64,000 bases of DNA from Ohtaekwangia sp036786105 (GCF_036786105.1 NZ_DAIQRQ010000011.1:1-64000), one strand, 5' to 3'; counted from the first letter of the stretch, positions 1 to 9,436 are shown. The notes: generated from the letters alone by a model not told the origin. Made by a program: numbers and translations.

Positions 1-39
1 TTTGCTCTCGCAACTCGTAGCTCAAAGCTGACAGCTATT
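1..39. repeat. Intergenic AGCT-word repeat (family C)
   Basis: This short stretch downstream of the sugar porter is built of near repeats of AGCTC, AGCTGACAGCTA and similar words. The same vocabulary recurs between genes near 18.06, 34.8-34.9, 38.73, 41.64 and 48.86 kb. No coding potential is seen. Confidence 0.45.
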
Positions 40-1416
40 TCAATGTATTCCCAGATCCCGCTGTATACCTTCCAGCGATTTACCTTTTGTTTCGGGTAAT
101 ACTTTCCAGGCGAAGAGGCCGTGCAGGAACATCATCAACGTGAAGAGCAGAAACGAATAGTAGCCACCGTTCTCAGACGATTCTACCAGAATCGGAAATG
201 TCCACGAAATAATAGCTGCCATAACCCAATGCGTGGAACTGCCGAGGGTTTGCCCTTGTGATCGTACTTTGTTTGGGAATATTTCGGAGATGAATACCCA
301 GATCACGGCACCCTGTGAGAAGGCAAAGAATGCTATAAAACCCACGAGGTATAGCATAACAGCATAGCCGCCGAACTGATGGGTATAGAATGCATGGGCT
401 ACTAATCCAAGGAATACAACCATCCCAACTGATCCGATAATCAACAACGTTTTTCTGCCGAAACGATCAATCACCGATATAGCCAGCAGCGTAAAAACCA
501 TGTTCGTTACACCGATAGAAACCGCTTGCAGCAATGCGGTGTCTTTGGCAAGCCCCGTCATTTCAAATATCCGCGGAGCGTAATACATGATCGCATTTAT
601 ACCGGAAAGCTGGTTGAACATGGCCAGCACCACAGCATATAGTATAGGCTTGTTGAACTGTCCGTTGAAGAGACTTTCTTTTTTGTAGTGTAAATCGGCT
701 TGTAACGATTCGCGGATTGTATTATAGGCTGCAGATACATTGGGTTCTCCAATCTCGCCCAATACTTTCCTGGCTTCATCATCGTGATTGTGTTTTACCA
801 ACCAGCGTGGACTCTCCGGAACAAAAAATACAAAAATGAAGAACAGCAGGGAAGGGATAGCCTGCACGCCCAGCATCCATCGCCATGCATTTTCACCTAT
901 ACCAAACAGCAGGTAATTGGAAATGAATGCAAGCAAAATTCCACTCACAACATTGAACTGAAACAACGCTACTAACTGACCACGCTTGTGTGCGGGTGAT
1001 ATCTCTGATATATACATCGGTCCTACCACGGAAGATGCACCAACCCCTATGCCACCCAGAAAGCGAAACACAATAAACAGCGGCCATGAAGGAGTAAGCG
1101 CAGTAACAAGAGAAGTAATGAGATATAGTATACCAATGGCCTGCAATACTTTCTTGCGTCCGTACTTTTCGGCAGGGGCACCGGCTGCGAGCGAACCTAT
1201 TACGGTGCCGATCAAAGCAGAGGCTACGGTAAATCCATGCTGTACGGTAGTGAGCTGCCAGAGGGCCTGAATGGATTTTTCTACACCGGATATTACGGCT
1301 GTATCGAAGCCAAAAAGAAAACCGCCCAGGGCGGCTACTATAGAATTGCGGAAAGCGGTATTGGATGGAGGCATCTTGCGTATGTTAGTTACGTAAGATA
1401 GCAAGATCCTTGTCAT
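40..1416 (-). CDS. MFS sugar porter (sugar:H+ symporter family)
   Basis: Inner-membrane transporter of the sugar porter branch of the major facilitator superfamily, probably importing a monosaccharide with protons. Family signatures are clear: GGFLFGFDTAVISG in the first helix, an RFLGGIGVGASS segment, PESPRWL before the central loop, DRFGRKTLL between helices 8 and 9, and PETKGKSLE at the C-terminus. Twelve hydrophobic segments fit the normal length of 440-470 residues. The start at 1416 adds 14 residues; the downstream Met (codon at 1374, beginning MPPSNTAF) fits the family better. The exact sugar (xylose, glucose, galactose) cannot be read from the sequence. No catabolic genes lie beside it. 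Confidence 0.9.
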   Translation of the reverse strand: MTRILLSYVTNIRKMPPSNTAFRNSIVAALGGFLFGFDTAVISGVEKSIQALWQLTTVQHGFTVASALIGTVIGSLAAGAPAEKYGRKKVLQAIGILYLITSLVTALTPSWPLFIVFRFLGGIGVGASSVVGPMYISEISPAHKRGQLVALFQFNVVSGILLAFISNYLLFGIGENAWRWMLGVQAIPSLLFFIFVFFVPESPRWLVKHNHDDEARKVLGEIGEPNVSAAYNTIRESLQADLHYKKESLFNGQFNKPILYAVVLAMFNQLSGINAIMYYAPRIFEMTGLAKDTALLQAVSIGVTNMVFTLLAISVIDRFGRKTLLIIGSVGMVVFLGLVAHAFYTHQFGGYAVMLYLVGFIAFFAFSQGAVIWVFISEIFPNKVRSQGQTLGSSTHWVMAAIISWTFPILVESSENGGYYSFLLFTLMMFLHGLFAWKVLPETKGKSLEGIQRDLGIH

Positions 1417-1425
1417 AGAAAAATA

Positions 1426-1950
1426 TTAAGTGCCTGATTCCATCCTCCGGTGGAAGTAGGGGCGAAGTATGGTGCGATCCAATACGATCCAGGCCAATAC
1501 TATATTGAGCATGATAATGATGTTTACAATCCGCTTACCATCCACGGTAAAGGAAGGCGTACCCTCCGGGATGAATGTTTGGGGAAGATCTGACTGCTGT
1601 AGATTTATAGTCGTGGTACTATCAAATATACCGGCTGATGCCAGCCATGCCGCGGCACCCACGGCTACCAGGATGCCCGCCAGCAGAAATATAGCATTTC
1701 GTATAGACCATGATGATGAGGCGGGGCGCTGGTGTAAGTGCAGCATCACACGATCTGTAAAATTCCGGGAAGGTTGTTCTATTGAAAAGGCAACAAGTGT
1801 TTGATCGAGCTTACGTAATTCTTCAAACCGTGCCTGGAGTATATCACTTTGCTGAAGTGCTTCTTCCAGCTTGCGCACTTCGGCATCACTCAGATTGCCA
1901 TCCAGGTAATCCAGTAATTTTTCTTCCAGTTCTGTTGATATTTTTTTCAT
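1426..1950 (-). CDS. Anti-sigma factor-like membrane protein
   Basis: A 174-residue protein encoded 4 nt after the ECF sigma gene. The N-terminal 70 residues are acidic and helical (LLDYLDGNLSDAEVRKLEE), like the cytoplasmic sigma-binding part of anti-sigma factors. No HxxxCxxC zinc motif is present. Two hydrophobic segments follow, about residues 83-106 and 140-158, so it is probably an inner-membrane protein. The tight pairing with the sigma gene is the main reason to call it the cognate anti-sigma factor. The signal that releases the sigma factor is unknown. Confidence 0.75.
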   Translation of the reverse strand: MKKISTELEEKLLDYLDGNLSDAEVRKLEEALQQSDILQARFEELRKLDQTLVAFSIEQPSRNFTDRVMLHLHQRPASSSWSIRNAIFLLAGILVAVGAAAWLASAGIFDSTTTINLQQSDLPQTFIPEGTPSFTVDGKRIVNIIIMLNIVLAWIVLDRTILRPYFHRRMESGT

Positions 1951-1954
1951 GGCA

Positions 1955-2539
1955 CTACAAAGTTAATGCTTCGTGGCTCAATAATACTTTTAGTTCATCG
2001 GCCAACCGCAGGCGTGCACGGTGTATCCGTACCTTTAATGTGTTGGCAGGTATATTGGTAATAACGGCAATCTCGTCAAGCGAAAATTCGTCCAGGTAAA
2101 ATAACGAGAGTGCCGTGCGGTCAGCTTCGTTTAGCTTCTCTAACGCCAGAGAAAGGTATTTACGTTTATCCATTTTTTCCAGCAACCCTTCGCCCTCCTG
2201 ATTATATTCTACTACTGTATTTTCGATGCTTTGAAAAACGCGGTTGTTCTTTCGCTTATAGCTGATGGAAGTGTTGAATACAATGCGGTAAAGCCAGGTT
2301 GAGAATTTTGCCTGCCGGTTAAAATTCTTCAGGCTATGAAATGCTTTAATGAATGCATCCTGTGCTGCTTCTTCGGCTTCCGGTTTATGCTGCAGTATCT
2401 TCAGGGCAATGGTATAAGCATAACGCTTATGCCGGTCAATCAACTCAGCATACGCCTGTTGCTCGCCCGCCAGAATACTGTCGATAAGGGGAAGATCCGG
2501 ATCAATCATCATCTTGCCGTTTGACGCGGTGTTCGCCAT
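1955..2539 (-). CDS. ECF-family RNA polymerase sigma factor
   Basis: A 194-residue sigma-70 factor of the extracytoplasmic function type. Region 2 (about residues 28-95) has the ECF pattern with EAEEAAQDAFIKAFHSL and FSTWLYRIVFNTSISYKR. Region 4 (about 128-182) carries the helix-turn-helix LDEIAVITNIPANTLKVRIH. It should direct RNA polymerase to a small regulon and be held at the membrane by the protein encoded just downstream. The gene is divergent from the DUF6249 gene at 2661. No autoregulatory promoter motif could be picked out in the 120-bp gap. Confidence 0.92.
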   Translation of the reverse strand: MANTASNGKMMIDPDLPLIDSILAGEQQAYAELIDRHKRYAYTIALKILQHKPEAEEAAQDAFIKAFHSLKNFNRQAKFSTWLYRIVFNTSISYKRKNNRVFQSIENTVVEYNQEGEGLLEKMDKRKYLSLALEKLNEADRTALSLFYLDEFSLDEIAVITNIPANTLKVRIHRARLRLADELKVLLSHEALTL

Positions 2540-2660
2540 TCCGGTTACAAGTGCTTTATGAATTTCTGAAATAAAAATCTTTCAGACAAAAATGATAATT
2601 GGATTGTAACGTGACGATAAGTCCCTGCGTCAAAACGGCCAAATACTAAACATAAAGATT

Positions 2661-3020
2661 ATGAATATTGAATTCTTTGCTATTATGATACCGATCATAT
2701 CGATTGTAGGCGCATTCATTATGATTGTTTACCTGCGCAGGTATGAGAACATCGAACGAATGGCGATGATCGAAAAAGGTGTCAGTCCCGAGTTTCTCAA
2801 CATCCGTAAACCGCGTAACACTTCATTCCCATTGCGTGCGGCATTATTACTCATCGGTGCCGGTCTCGGCCTGCTTATGGGCCATATTCTGGAACGCAAC
2901 TTTAACATGGAAGAAGAAGTAGCCTACTTCTCGATGTTATTCATCTTCGGCGGTATAGGACTCGGCATTGCCTATGTGATTGAAGAGAATAAAAATGCGA
3001 AAGAAAGAAATAATCTTTAG
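2661..3020 (+). CDS. DUF6249-like small membrane protein
   Basis: A 119-residue protein with three hydrophobic segments (about residues 4-24, 57-75 and 88-108) and a basic linker containing MIEKGVSPEF. The layout resembles DUF6249 family members of Bacteroidota, often found next to ECF sigma/anti-sigma genes. Here it is divergent from the sigma gene, so it may belong to the same regulon; that is inference. Function unknown. Confidence 0.75.
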   Translation: MNIEFFAIMIPIISIVGAFIMIVYLRRYENIERMAMIEKGVSPEFLNIRKPRNTSFPLRAALLLIGAGLGLLMGHILERNFNMEEEVAYFSMLFIFGGIGLGIAYVIEENKNAKERNNL

Positions 3021-3511
3021 CTGATAGCTGTTATCGGTTACAGGTTAACCGTTATCAGGAATAGTATATTAACGGTTACCCTGTAACGGTCTTTCCGAAT
3101 AACAATTAACCTGTAAATCCTATCTTCTTAGAGGTGAAGCTTTGAGCAGTGTTACTGCAAAAGCACCTTAGGACGGCTGCAGCCGTCCTTTCTTTTTTGT
3201 GAACTGAGTAAATATATACTTTGATGCGGATGATATTGAGTTAATACGTTATTCGTTGCCGGTTAATTGTTACAGCTGTTATCGGTTAACTTGTAACTGA
3301 TAACGAAGTGTTGGCCGGCAGGCTATTCCAATCGTTCCCGTTTTCCAACAGGTTGTAGAACTATTCAACATGTTCTGTGCTTCGCAGCGGACGTATATAA
3401 TTTGTAAGTTATTGGTGAGCAGTAAATTATTAAACACTCTGCCGTGGCTGGCACAGCTTTATAACTTACAGGATGCAGAAATCAATGTTTAACTTTTAAT
3501 TTTTTAAAACC
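3021..3511. other. Gene-free stretch with TTAACCGTTA-type repeats
   Basis: No open frame here looks real. Two blocks (about 3021-3120 and 3240-3310) are dense in variants of GTTATCGGTTAAC, TAACCGTTATC and GTTACAGGTTA, some in inverted orientation. The blocks flank a factor-independent terminator. The same words recur near 17.96, 32.7-32.8 and 34.6-34.7 kb, always between genes. Confidence 0.6.
3171..3199 (+). terminator. Intrinsic terminator after the DUF6249 gene
   Basis: A perfect 18-bp palindrome, GGACGGCTGCAGCCGTCC, is followed directly by a T-rich tract (TTTCTTTTTT). It can end transcripts coming from the gene at 2661. Confidence 0.8.
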
Positions 3512-3817
3512 ATGAAAAAAGTAATGTTCGTCCTTTTCGCTTTGGTAGCAGGTGTTGGTTTTGCTAATGCTCAAGTGTCAAGCGATCCCGCTCCGGCAGC
3601 AACTCAATCTACTCAGATGCAGGATGAGAAAACAAAGATTAAGGCTGAAGAACTTCCTCAAACCATTAAAAAAGCATTGGAAGGCGAAGACTATCGCGGA
3701 TGGTTGATCAATGCAGCTTACCATAACAAGGCAAAGAACACTTACGAAGTTGAACTGAAAAATGGCGCTGAAACCAAAACAGTGAAGTTTGACAAAGACG
3801 GTAAGAAGGTAGACTAA
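3512..3817 (+). CDS. Small exported PepSY-like protein
   Basis: A 101-residue protein with a cleavable signal peptide (about residues 1-20, ending FANAQ). The mature part has a linker rich in Ser, Ala and Gln, then one small domain (about residues 45-100) with IKKALEGEDYRGWLI and YEVELKNGAETKTVKFDKDG. That pattern resembles the PepSY-like fold common in small periplasmic proteins of Bacteroidota. The domain call is tentative and no enzymatic residues are evident. The gene stands alone and ends at a strong terminator. Confidence 0.7.
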   Translation: MKKVMFVLFALVAGVGFANAQVSSDPAPAATQSTQMQDEKTKIKAEELPQTIKKALEGEDYRGWLINAAYHNKAKNTYEVELKNGAETKTVKFDKDGKKVD

Positions 3818-3850
3818 TTGCCCTCCAAACAATCCCTATTGTTAATTTAG

Positions 3851-3889
3851 AAGAAGGCCGGAAATTATTCCGGCTTTCTTTTTTATTTT
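3851..3889 (+). terminator. Intrinsic terminator after the exported PepSY-like gene
   Basis: Stem GCCGGAA / TTCCGGC (3857-3863 with 3868-3874), loop ATTA, extended by AGAA/TTCT pairing and followed by TTTCTTTTTT. It lies only about 10 nt ahead of the next start codon. Confidence 0.85.
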
Positions 3890-3898
3890 TCGCCTTCT

Positions 3899-5248
3899 AT
3901 GGCCAGCATTTTAGTAATTGAAGACGATTTGACTTTTTCCAGGATACTGGAAGGATTCCTGAAGAAGCATAAATTTACGGTTGAGCTCAGTCATAAGGGC
4001 AAGGATGGACTGAAGACCTTTACTTCCGGCACCTTCGACCTGGTGCTGCTAGACTACCGGTTGCCCGATGCAACGGGTATGGATATACTGGTTGATATCA
4101 AAAGCGCATCGCCGGATACCCCGGTCATTATGATGACCAGCTTTTCAGATATACGCACTGCAGTAAAAGCAATCAAGGCTGGTGCATTTGAATACATCAC
4201 CAAGCCCGTAAACCCGGATGAGCTGTTGATGATCGTGTCGCAGGCGCTGAAGAAAGAAAAGCGTCATGTCGAAGTTTCTACAGCACCTGTTGCGAACAAT
4301 TCATTTGTAGTCGGTAATAGTGTACCCTCACAGCAGTTGCATGAGTATATCAGGCTTGTGGCACCTACCGATATGTCGGTTATCATTGAAGGTGAGAGTG
4401 GCACCGGTAAGGAGAATGTTGCGCGCTCCATTCACCAGCAAAGCAAGCGTGCAGGCCAGAACTTTGTGGCAGTAGATTGCGGGGCACTTTCAAAAGACCT
4501 GGCAGCAAGTGAACTGTTCGGGCATGTAAAGGGAGCTTTTACGGGTGCTGTGCAAGATAAAACCGGTCAGTTCGAGATGGCCAATGGCGGCACACTCTTC
4601 CTCGATGAAGTAGGTAATCTTTCATACGAGGTACAGGTAAAATTACTGCGCGCCATACAGGAACGTATCGTATCACCGGTAGGAAGTAATAAAGAGATCA
4701 AAGTAAATGTGCGCATCATCACGGCAACGAATGATGATCTGGCAGAGAGTGTGCGCAAGGGGCAGTTTCGCGAAGATCTGTATCACCGACTGAATGAATT
4801 TAAGATGCGTGTGCCATCGTTGCGCGAACGGGGCAGCGACCTGGAAGAATTTCTTGTTTTCTTCCGTACCGGTGCCAATAAAGAACTCGGTAAAAATGTT
4901 ACCGGTTTCGATGATGAGGTAATGTCTATATTTACTTCATACGACTGGCCCGGTAACTTGCGCGAGCTGAAGAATGTAGTGAAACGTGCCGTATTACTCA
5001 CAACAGGCGACCGGGTACAAGTAGATGCTATACCTGCGGAAATGCTTGCCGCTGTTAAGGAAATGCAAAGCAAAGGTCAGCCGAAAGTTCCGATCTATGA
5101 TCTGAAGGCATTGCAGGAAGTTCAGGAGCGTGAAATGATTGTGCGCACGTTGAAAGAAGCGCGCTATAACAAGTCCAAAGCAGCGCGTATACTAAATATC
5201 GACCGCAAGACGCTATACCTCAAAATGGAGAAGTACGGAATAGAGTAG
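3899..5248 (+). CDS. Sigma-54-dependent NtrC-family response regulator
   Basis: A 449-residue regulator with all three parts of the NtrC family. The receiver domain (about 1-118) has acidic residues E8-D10, phospho-acceptor D52 and K102. The AAA+ domain (about 140-380) has Walker A GESGTGKE at 165-172, the sigma-54 contact loop GAFTGA at 212-217 and Walker B GTLFLDEV at 231-238. A Fis-type helix-turn-helix sits at about 410-449 (KSKAARILNIDRKTLYLKM). It should activate sigma-54 promoters when phosphorylated. It converges with a hybrid kinase gene, a plausible partner. Its start lies about 10 nt behind a terminator, leaving little room for a promoter. Confidence 0.95.
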   Translation: MASILVIEDDLTFSRILEGFLKKHKFTVELSHKGKDGLKTFTSGTFDLVLLDYRLPDATGMDILVDIKSASPDTPVIMMTSFSDIRTAVKAIKAGAFEYITKPVNPDELLMIVSQALKKEKRHVEVSTAPVANNSFVVGNSVPSQQLHEYIRLVAPTDMSVIIEGESGTGKENVARSIHQQSKRAGQNFVAVDCGALSKDLAASELFGHVKGAFTGAVQDKTGQFEMANGGTLFLDEVGNLSYEVQVKLLRAIQERIVSPVGSNKEIKVNVRIITATNDDLAESVRKGQFREDLYHRLNEFKMRVPSLRERGSDLEEFLVFFRTGANKELGKNVTGFDDEVMSIFTSYDWPGNLRELKNVVKRAVLLTTGDRVQVDAIPAEMLAAVKEMQSKGQPKVPIYDLKALQEVQEREMIVRTLKEARYNKSKAARILNIDRKTLYLKMEKYGIE

Positions 5249-5270
5249 AATAAGATAGTATTTATAATTT

Positions 5271-7790
5271 CTATTCAACCGCTACGCGGGCTGTTCTCAG
5301 TAATTTTTCGACTTCATCCTTTAGACGCAGTATTCGTTCAGTGAGGTTGTCAACGGGTTCTCCATTGATGAGGGCGTGTTCTATATCACGTAGTTTTTTG
5401 CTCAGGTTTTCAGCTCCCATCTGCCCGATACGTCCTGCAAGTTTATGCACTACCTCGCGCAGCAGGGTGGCATGTGGATGTTGCAGATATTCTTCAAGCA
5501 ATTGCAGGTCTGATGCGGTTTCTTCTACAAACTGGCTGAGCACCGATTGAAAAAGCTCTTCATCATCCAGGGTCATCTTTCGTACAGCAGAGAAGTCGAG
5601 TACCGATTCTTCTGCCAGCGAAGCCGTGGAGGCTGCAGCCGATATACCCAGCATGGCGAGCAGCTCGTATTCATGAAAGGGCTTGGATAATACCTTATCG
5701 AATCCTTCATCCAGTAACTTCTGCTGATCTTGCTGAAACACGTGAGCCGTAAGCGCAATGAACGTGGTGGAGCGATTATACTTTTTCCGGAGTGCCTTGC
5801 AAAGATCAATGCCGTTGATGTTCGGCATCCGGATATCAATCAGTATATGCGTTACATGAGGATCCGGTGCCTGCCCGAGTAGTTTCTCTGCTTCCTGGTA
5901 TATATGGCTGGCAATGCCATGCTTGTCGAGAATAAGCGCACCGAGGCGCAGAATCATCGAGTCATCATCCACCAGTATAACTTTACCGGTGAATGGCTCT
6001 TCTGATATCGGCTCGGTTGAGCGGGGAGCAGCAGGTTGAATATCGGCAGCGCGCTCGAAAGTAAGCTTCACCGTAAATGTAGAGCCTTTATCCGGTTCGC
6101 TATATACTTCCAGGTTTCCGTGCTGGGCTTCTACCAGCGAGCGCACAATGGTGAGCCCCAGACCAGAGCCACCGCTTTGCTGCTGCATGATGGATGAGCC
6201 GGCCTGTTCAAATTGATTGAAGATACGCTTCAGATCTTCTTTACGTATACCAACACCTGAATCGGTAACTTCAAATGTGCAGGTAACGGCATTGTCATGT
6301 TCAATGGTTTTCACGGTAAGCCTTACAAATCCTTTGTAAGTAAATTTGATGGCGTTGCCTAACAGGTTATAAAGTATCTGCCGCAGTCTGAATGGATCGC
6401 CCATCACCGTATATTCTGCGGCCTGCTCCAGATCCAACAGGAAGGTGAGATTCTTTTTGTCGGCCTGCACCCGCATGGCATTTTCTACTTCCTGCACCAG
6501 GCGTAGTATAGTAAATGGTTCTTTGGCAATAGAAAAGTTGCCTGAAGAGATACGGCTATAGTCCAATACTTCATTTACAATGTGCAGTAAGTGTTCAGAC
6601 GAACTGTGTATTGCTTCGGCAGCTTCGTGTGAATTACCGGCATGGGTGCGAAGCTGTTCTGCAAAACCGATGATAGACTGTAACGGTGTGCGTATCTCGT
6701 GGCTCATGTTTGCCAGGAAACGCTCTTTGATCTTGCTGAGTTCTTCAGCTTCATCGCGCGCCTGCTCAAGTTGTTCCTTGTAATAATTACTCTTGCTGAT
6801 GTCCATCCAGATAAAATATACCAGTATGGCGGCAATGAGAAAGAAGGCGATTACCAGTATGCTGATGCGCGATATACTTTGGTTGAAGAGCAGCCCCGCG
6901 CGATTGTTGTTGCTGCGCATTTTTTGTAACTCTTCATTCTCCACTTCATGCAGTGTGTTGAGGAGACGATTAATGAAAAGACTGTTTGCATGGATCAACT
7001 CCAGCTCACGATGTTGCAGTCTCTTGTTTTGTGTTGCCTGGTTAGCCTCAAGCTCCTGCATAATGCGCTCCACTTCTTCCAGCGCCTTATTTTGCCTGGC
7101 AAAGGCGAGTGTGTCAACCTTTACGCTGAGTTCTTCCTGAACTTTGATATGTGTTTCCGGAATGGGAGTAGTTTTCTTTTTGCCGAATAACTTGCCGAGT
7201 CCCGATCGTTCTTTCTCTTTTTGTTGCACGATGGAATCGGTAAAAGTAGTGATGGTTTTTTTCTGCGTGGTTACTACACTGGTATCGATCTGACTTTGTT
7301 CAATGATCGTAGAAAGCGTATCCAGCCGACTGGTGAATTGCTTCTTTTCTGCGTAACGTGATTTAAGTTTGAGGTAGGAGAAGAAAAGTTTGTTACGCTG
7401 ATGCAGTATATCTTTCATCGAAGCGAGTCGTGCAAGTTGGGCCGTGTCCCACGGCAACAACATCAGCGAGTCGATCATATTGGAAACGGTCTTCGACTGA
7501 TTCAAAAATGTTTTATAGGGCTTGCGCGGATTTTCGATGGCTTCTGCACGCTGAAGCTGATCCAGTGTAGTGATTTCTTCAAATACACTGTTCAGCAAAG
7601 AGAGCTTTTCGTTCGGCTCGGAGAGCTCATCCACCGTGTTGAGCATTTCCCGAAACGAAAAGTGTGTAATGCCTAACGCCAGTATAATGGCAACGAATGC
7701 CAGCAGAAATCCTGCAAGCACCTTTTGCTTCATTGAGGTCGGGTCCTGGTTATCCTGATAATATTGCATCCTGTTCTGCACGTTCTGCAA
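5271..7790 (-). CDS. Hybrid sensor histidine kinase (HisKA-HATPase-REC-HPt)
   Basis: An 839-residue membrane phosphorelay kinase. Two membrane segments (about 24-44 and 308-328) bracket a 260-residue, mostly helical periplasmic region with coiled-coil character. The kinase core has the H box MSHEIRTP with H364, the N box NLLGNAIKF with N479, and the DSGVGI and GSGLGL ATP-lid boxes. The receiver domain has D652 in IDIRMPN and K703. The HPt domain ends the protein with likely phospho-His H782 (VVHKLAGRIGQMGA). Phosphate would flow H364 to D652 to H782 to a separate regulator; the convergent NtrC-type regulator is the obvious candidate but is not proven. A Met at residue 20 is an alternative start. 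Confidence 0.93.
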   Translation of the reverse strand: MQNVQNRMQYYQDNQDPTSMKQKVLAGFLLAFVAIILALGITHFSFREMLNTVDELSEPNEKLSLLNSVFEEITTLDQLQRAEAIENPRKPYKTFLNQSKTVSNMIDSLMLLPWDTAQLARLASMKDILHQRNKLFFSYLKLKSRYAEKKQFTSRLDTLSTIIEQSQIDTSVVTTQKKTITTFTDSIVQQKEKERSGLGKLFGKKKTTPIPETHIKVQEELSVKVDTLAFARQNKALEEVERIMQELEANQATQNKRLQHRELELIHANSLFINRLLNTLHEVENEELQKMRSNNNRAGLLFNQSISRISILVIAFFLIAAILVYFIWMDISKSNYYKEQLEQARDEAEELSKIKERFLANMSHEIRTPLQSIIGFAEQLRTHAGNSHEAAEAIHSSSEHLLHIVNEVLDYSRISSGNFSIAKEPFTILRLVQEVENAMRVQADKKNLTFLLDLEQAAEYTVMGDPFRLRQILYNLLGNAIKFTYKGFVRLTVKTIEHDNAVTCTFEVTDSGVGIRKEDLKRIFNQFEQAGSSIMQQQSGGSGLGLTIVRSLVEAQHGNLEVYSEPDKGSTFTVKLTFERAADIQPAAPRSTEPISEEPFTGKVILVDDDSMILRLGALILDKHGIASHIYQEAEKLLGQAPDPHVTHILIDIRMPNINGIDLCKALRKKYNRSTTFIALTAHVFQQDQQKLLDEGFDKVLSKPFHEYELLAMLGISAAASTASLAEESVLDFSAVRKMTLDDEELFQSVLSQFVEETASDLQLLEEYLQHPHATLLREVVHKLAGRIGQMGAENLSKKLRDIEHALINGEPVDNLTERILRLKDEVEKLLRTARVAVE

Positions 7791-7904
7791 ACCAGACGTA
7801 TGGCCTGCATGTTTCTATTACACTTTAAAGATAATGATTGAAAGAACGAGTATGGGTATACCTATATTCTTTTCAGTCAAGCTGTTTTTCTGGTCTTTAA
7901 CAGG

Positions 7905-9368
7905 TTATCCGAATATCCACATCATGAGTGTTATGGCGGCGATGTGGATGATCAGGATAGAGGCTGCATCCAGCAGAAATCCGGCCCGCACCATATCTTT
8001 CATGCGGATATAGCCGCTGGAAAAGACAATGGCGTTGGGAGGCGTTGCTACCGGGAACATAAACCCGATGCTGGCGGCCAGTGTAACGGGAAGGCCCAAT
8101 AATATCGGATTTACTTTCAAACCGTTGGCGATGCCAAAGATTACCGGAACAAAAATCTGTACCAGCGCAACATTGCTCATAAACTCCGATAGCACTACGG
8201 TGACTGTAATGAGCATGAATATAAGCCAGCCGTTGAATGTACTTTGTGCTGCTATATAGTTGCCCACCACTTGAATGATGCCCGCCTGTTCGAGGCCTTC
8301 TGCGAGGCACAGGCCACCACCAAACAGGATCAGGATGCCCCATTGTATCTGCTGACTGTCTTTCCATTCGAGGAGGAACTTCTTTTCCTTCAGGTTTACA
8401 GGAACGAGAAACATGAGCATGCCACCAAACATAGCAACGTTGGTATCGGTCAAAACACTTTTGCCAATCATGTAGGTGTTGATGGCTTCCTGGAATATCC
8501 AAAGGAAAGATGTGATTGAGAAAATGATCATCACATACTTTTCTTCCTGCCTGACGCTGCCGAGCTCTTTCAGTTTTTCGGTGATCAATGCATCGGAGCC
8601 TTCAATTTTATCGATCCGGTTCGGAAAGAGTATACGCGTCACCATCCAGTATGTCATGAGCAGGAGTATGGCAGCTACAGGTACTCCCACCAACATCCAC
8701 TGGCCGAAATCGATCTTCTGGTGATAGAAGTCTTCCAGTAAGCCTTTAAACACTACGTTGGGTGGTGTGCCAATAACCGTGGCCAGCCCACCGAGCGTGG
8801 AGGCGTATCCTACCGCGAGCATTAACCCCAGCGCAAAGTTCCGTTCCGCTTTGGGTAATGCATGTGGCTGCTGTTCTTTATCTCTTTTTACAAGGTTAAT
8901 AACCGACAGCGCTATAGGAAGCATCATCATGGCGGTAGCCGTATTACTGATCCACATACTGATGAAAGCGGTGGCCAGCATAAAGCCGAGTATAATTCCG
9001 TTGCCGGAGGTGCCGGTAATGCGAATAAGGTTTAATGCAATGCGTTCGTGAAGCCGGTGCTTTTCCAGGCCAAGTGCAATCATAAAGCCACCCATGAACA
9101 GAAATATGATAGGGTTGGCATAGGGTGATGCAGCTTCGGCTGGTTTCATAACACCGAGGAGGGGAAATACTACCAGGGGTAACAATGCTGCTATAGGTAT
9201 AGCCACGGCCTCTGTTATCCACCACGTAATCATCCATGCGCCTACGGCCAATACTTTATAGGCACCGGCTGAAATAAAATCAACAGGTATACAAAGCAGT
9301 GCCAGGAGAAATAGCAATGGGCCCAGGAAGAAGCCGATTACACGGGCAGAGAAAAGCTGGTTGTTCAC
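7905..9368 (-). CDS. SLC13/DASS-family anion (dicarboxylate):sodium symporter
   Basis: A 487-residue inner-membrane carrier of the divalent anion:Na+ symporter family. Two Ser-Asn motifs that form the substrate and sodium sites in this family are visible: WISNTATAMMMLP in the first half and FMSNVALVQ in the second. TPPN motifs follow each (GTPPNVVF and ATPPNAIVF), matching the inverted-repeat fold. Di- or tricarboxylates are the usual substrates, but sulfate carriers also exist in this family. It stands alone between a kinase and an RNA-binding protein gene, both on the same strand. Confidence 0.9.
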   Translation of the reverse strand: MNNQLFSARVIGFFLGPLLFLLALLCIPVDFISAGAYKVLAVGAWMITWWITEAVAIPIAALLPLVVFPLLGVMKPAEAASPYANPIIFLFMGGFMIALGLEKHRLHERIALNLIRITGTSGNGIILGFMLATAFISMWISNTATAMMMLPIALSVINLVKRDKEQQPHALPKAERNFALGLMLAVGYASTLGGLATVIGTPPNVVFKGLLEDFYHQKIDFGQWMLVGVPVAAILLLMTYWMVTRILFPNRIDKIEGSDALITEKLKELGSVRQEEKYVMIIFSITSFLWIFQEAINTYMIGKSVLTDTNVAMFGGMLMFLVPVNLKEKKFLLEWKDSQQIQWGILILFGGGLCLAEGLEQAGIIQVVGNYIAAQSTFNGWLIFMLITVTVVLSEFMSNVALVQIFVPVIFGIANGLKVNPILLGLPVTLAASIGFMFPVATPPNAIVFSSGYIRMKDMVRAGFLLDAASILIIHIAAITLMMWIFG

Positions 9369-9436
9369 GCGAGATGCCGGGTTAATAAAATATATAGTAT
9401 AAAAATATTAATCTTCCGCGAGTATATATTCACTAT

